DNA from: an uncultured Flavobacteriia bacterium
GTDB lineage: Bacteria > Bacteroidota > Bacteroidia > Flavobacteriales > Flavobacteriaceae
Length of the DNA: 6,620 nt
Assembly: GCA_946482495.1 (NCBI GenBank)
Contig: CAMLRV010000131.1
Coordinates: 1 to 6,620 of the forward strand
Reading direction: 5' to 3'
A model generated the notes under the pieces. The model was not told the origin of the DNA. It made no database searches and worked only from the letters and a program-made list of their open reading frames with translations. Numbering within the stretch: the first letter of the stretch is position 1; the number at the start of each line of letters is the position of its first letter. The position numbers and the translations under genes are program-made. Of this stretch, positions 4,852-6,620 are shown one piece after another.

Positions 4852-6486
4852 ATGATTACAGTTAATGATATTGCCGTTGAATTTGGCGGAACTACACTTT
4901 TTAGCGAAGTTACTTTTGCTATTAATGAAAATGATAAAATTGCCCTTATGGGTAAAAATGGAGCCGGAAAATCGACTTTATTAAAAATTGTTGCTGGTGA
5001 AAATAAACCCACTCGTGGTGGAATTTCTGCACCAAGTGATGCCGTAATAGCTTATTTGCCTCAGCATTTATTACATTCTGATGATTGTACAGTGATGGAA
5101 GAAACTTCAAAAGCTTTTTCTGAAGTTTTAGATATGAAAAAAGAAATTGACGATATCAATGAACAATTAACGGTTAGAACGGATTATGAAAGCGATGAAT
5201 ACATGAAGTTAATTGAACGTGTTTCGGAACTTTCTGAAAAATTTTATTCTATTGAAGAAATCAATTACGAAGCGGAAGTTGAAAAAGTTTTAAAAGGTTT
5301 AGGTTTTGAACGTGAAGATTTTACTAGAAAAACTTCTGAGTTTTCTGGTGGTTGGAGAATGCGAATTGAATTAGCTAAAATCCTTTTGAAAAAACCAGAT
5401 TTAATTTTATTAGATGAGCCTACGAATCACTTGGATATGGAAAGTATTCAGTGGTTGGAAGATTTCTTAGTGAATCAAGCGAAAGCAGTAATGGTAATTT
5501 CCCACGATAGAGCTTTTGTTGATAGTATTACGAATCGTACAATTGAAGTTACGATGGGTAGAATTTACGACTATAAAGCAAAATATTCTGATTATTTAGA
5601 ATTAAGAAAAGATAGAAGAATTCACCAACAAAAAGCTTACGACGAGCAACAAAAATTTATTGCAGATAATCAAGCTTTTATTGAACGTTTCAGAGGAACT
5701 TTTTCTAAAACGGAGCAAGTACAATCACGCGTTCGAATGTTAGAAAAACTAGAACTTGTTGAAGTTGATGAATTGGATACTTCAGCATTAAGATTAAAAT
5801 TCCCACCTTCTCCACGTTCAGGACAATATCCAGTTGTAGTGGAAGATTTAACCAAAAAATACGGTGATCATGTGGTTTTCAATAATGCAAGTATGGTAAT
5901 TGAGCGCGGTCAGAAAGTAGCATTTGTGGGTAAAAATGGTGAAGGAAAATCTACGATGATTAAAGCAATCATGAAAGAAATTGATTATGATGGTGGAAAA
6001 TTAGAAATCGGACATAATTCTCAAATTGGTTATTTTGCCCAAAATCAAGCCTCATTATTAGATGGTGATATAACTATTTTTGATACAATCGATCAAATTG
6101 CTGTGGGTGATGTTCGTACGAAAATTAAAGATTTGTTAGGTGCTTTCATGTTCAAAGGTGATGACATTCAAAAGAAAGTAAAAGTGCTTTCTGGAGGAGA
6201 AAAAACACGTTTGGCCATGATTAAATTATTATTAGAACCTGTAAATGTTTTAATTCTGGATGAGCCAACGAATCACTTGGATATGAAAACAAAAGATATT
6301 ATTAAAGATGCTTTGCGTGATTTTGATGGAACATTAATTTTAGTTTCTCACGACCGTGATTTTTTAGATGGTTTAGCAACAAAAGTTTTCGAATTTGGAA
6401 ACAAACGTGTGAAAGAACATTTTGAAGACATCAAAGGTTTCTTAGCACACAAGAAAATGGAAAGTTTAAAAGAAATTGAGAAATAG
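4852..6486 (+). CDS. ABC-F family ATPase (ribosome-associated translation factor type)
   Basis: This is a soluble protein with two ABC domains in one chain and no membrane segment. ABC-F proteins bind the ribosomal E site and adjust translation, and some give antibiotic resistance. Domain 1 has Walker A GKNGAGKST (34-42), Q71, signature FSGGW (164-168), Walker B LILLDEPTNHLD (184-195) and H218. Domain 2 has Walker A GKNGEGKST (360-368), Q397, signature LSGGE (446-450), Walker B VLILDEPTNHLD (466-477) and H500. EPTNHLD in both halves is the ABC-F hallmark. The linker at about 240-325 contains the helical KFIADNQAFIERFRGTFSKTEQVQSRVRMLEKLE stretch, the P-site tRNA interaction motif. A modest arm-like insert lies near 85-140. 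At 544 residues it has no Uup-type C-terminal coiled coil, and its N-terminus is unlike EttA, so no symbol is assigned. It has its own promoter and terminator. A resistance role cannot be judged; a housekeeping role seems likelier. Confidence 0.96.
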   Translation: MITVNDIAVEFGGTTLFSEVTFAINENDKIALMGKNGAGKSTLLKIVAGENKPTRGGISAPSDAVIAYLPQHLLHSDDCTVMEETSKAFSEVLDMKKEIDDINEQLTVRTDYESDEYMKLIERVSELSEKFYSIEEINYEAEVEKVLKGLGFEREDFTRKTSEFSGGWRMRIELAKILLKKPDLILLDEPTNHLDMESIQWLEDFLVNQAKAVMVISHDRAFVDSITNRTIEVTMGRIYDYKAKYSDYLELRKDRRIHQQKAYDEQQKFIADNQAFIERFRGTFSKTEQVQSRVRMLEKLELVEVDELDTSALRLKFPPSPRSGQYPVVVEDLTKKYGDHVVFNNASMVIERGQKVAFVGKNGEGKSTMIKAIMKEIDYDGGKLEIGHNSQIGYFAQNQASLLDGDITIFDTIDQIAVGDVRTKIKDLLGAFMFKGDDIQKKVKVLSGGEKTRLAMIKLLLEPVNVLILDEPTNHLDMKTKDIIKDALRDFDGTLILVSHDRDFLDGLATKVFEFGNKRVKEHFEDIKGFLAHKKMESLKEIEK

Positions 6487-6514
6487 TTTGCAGTGTTCAG
6501 CTTTAAGTATACAT

Positions 6515-6544
6515 AAAAAATCGCCAAATTTGGCGATTTTTTTT
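6515..6544 (+). terminator. Strong Rho-independent terminator after the ABC-F gene
   Basis: A perfect palindrome, AAAAAATCGCCAAA (6515-6528) with TTTGGCGATTTTTT (6529-6542), lies 28 bases after the stop codon. In RNA the central AAATTT would form the loop above a TCGCC/GGCGA stem, followed by eight T (6537-6544). The matching A6 on the left means it should also terminate transcription from the minus strand. Confidence 0.92.
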
Positions 6545-6620
6545 ATGCATTTTTGTAATGTTTATATGGAAATAAAAGCATTCCAAAACATTCACATTTT
6601 TATTTAAATAGTTGTTTTTG
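6545..6620. other. Non-coding tail, no feature seen
   Basis: This AT-rich stretch has no credible reading frame on either strand; the longest + strand ATG frame (from 6568) is 13 codons. I see no exact TAnnTTTG promoter. The next gene lies beyond the window. Confidence 0.6.

Noticed and set aside
5670..5855. Minus-strand reading frame of 61 codons
   Set aside because: It is opposite the conserved ABC-F linker and its serine/threonine-rich translation shows no family pattern.

Overview
The window is AT-rich and tightly packed, with every gene on the + strand. It looks like a member of the Bacteroidetes, most likely a Flavobacterium-like organism. Three things point there: no Shine-Dalgarno sequence precedes any start codon, one intergenic promoter matches the Bacteroidetes TTG / TAnnTTTG consensus, and the protein sequences have a flavobacterial character. 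The genus is inferred from style and was not tested by any search.

Layout. Bases 1-891 hold an ABC transporter ATPase cut off by the window's left edge. It is followed by its membrane partner, an ABC-2 permease of the NatB/YhaP type (961-2277). Together they look like an export pump of the Na+/drug exporter class. Next is a small four-helix membrane protein of unknown function (2362-2778). Then comes a NtrC-type response regulator (2867-4030) with receiver and sigma-54-activating AAA+ domains but no DNA-binding domain. Close behind it is a 208-residue protein resembling only the first RecA lobe of a DEAD-box helicase, with altered catalytic motifs (4062-4688). A strong hairpin terminator closes this block. 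A good Bacteroidetes promoter then drives an ABC-F translation-factor ATPase (4852-6486), which ends at a second strong terminator. The last 76 bases hold no gene.

How the parts relate. The ATPase and permease form one transporter. The regulator and half-helicase are separated by 31 bases and are probably cotranscribed. The ABC-F gene is its own transcription unit. No gene links the transporter functionally to the regulator, and no partner histidine kinase is in the window.

What stands out. There are two proteins in a row that each lack a domain normal for their family. The gaps between genes also carry short-period (7-8 nt) tandem repeats built on an ACTT/GCTT core, plus one copy of a GC-richer interspersed element between the transporter genes. 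I see no mobile element, CRISPR array, tRNA or rRNA. I found no clear evidence of a wholly new multi-gene system.
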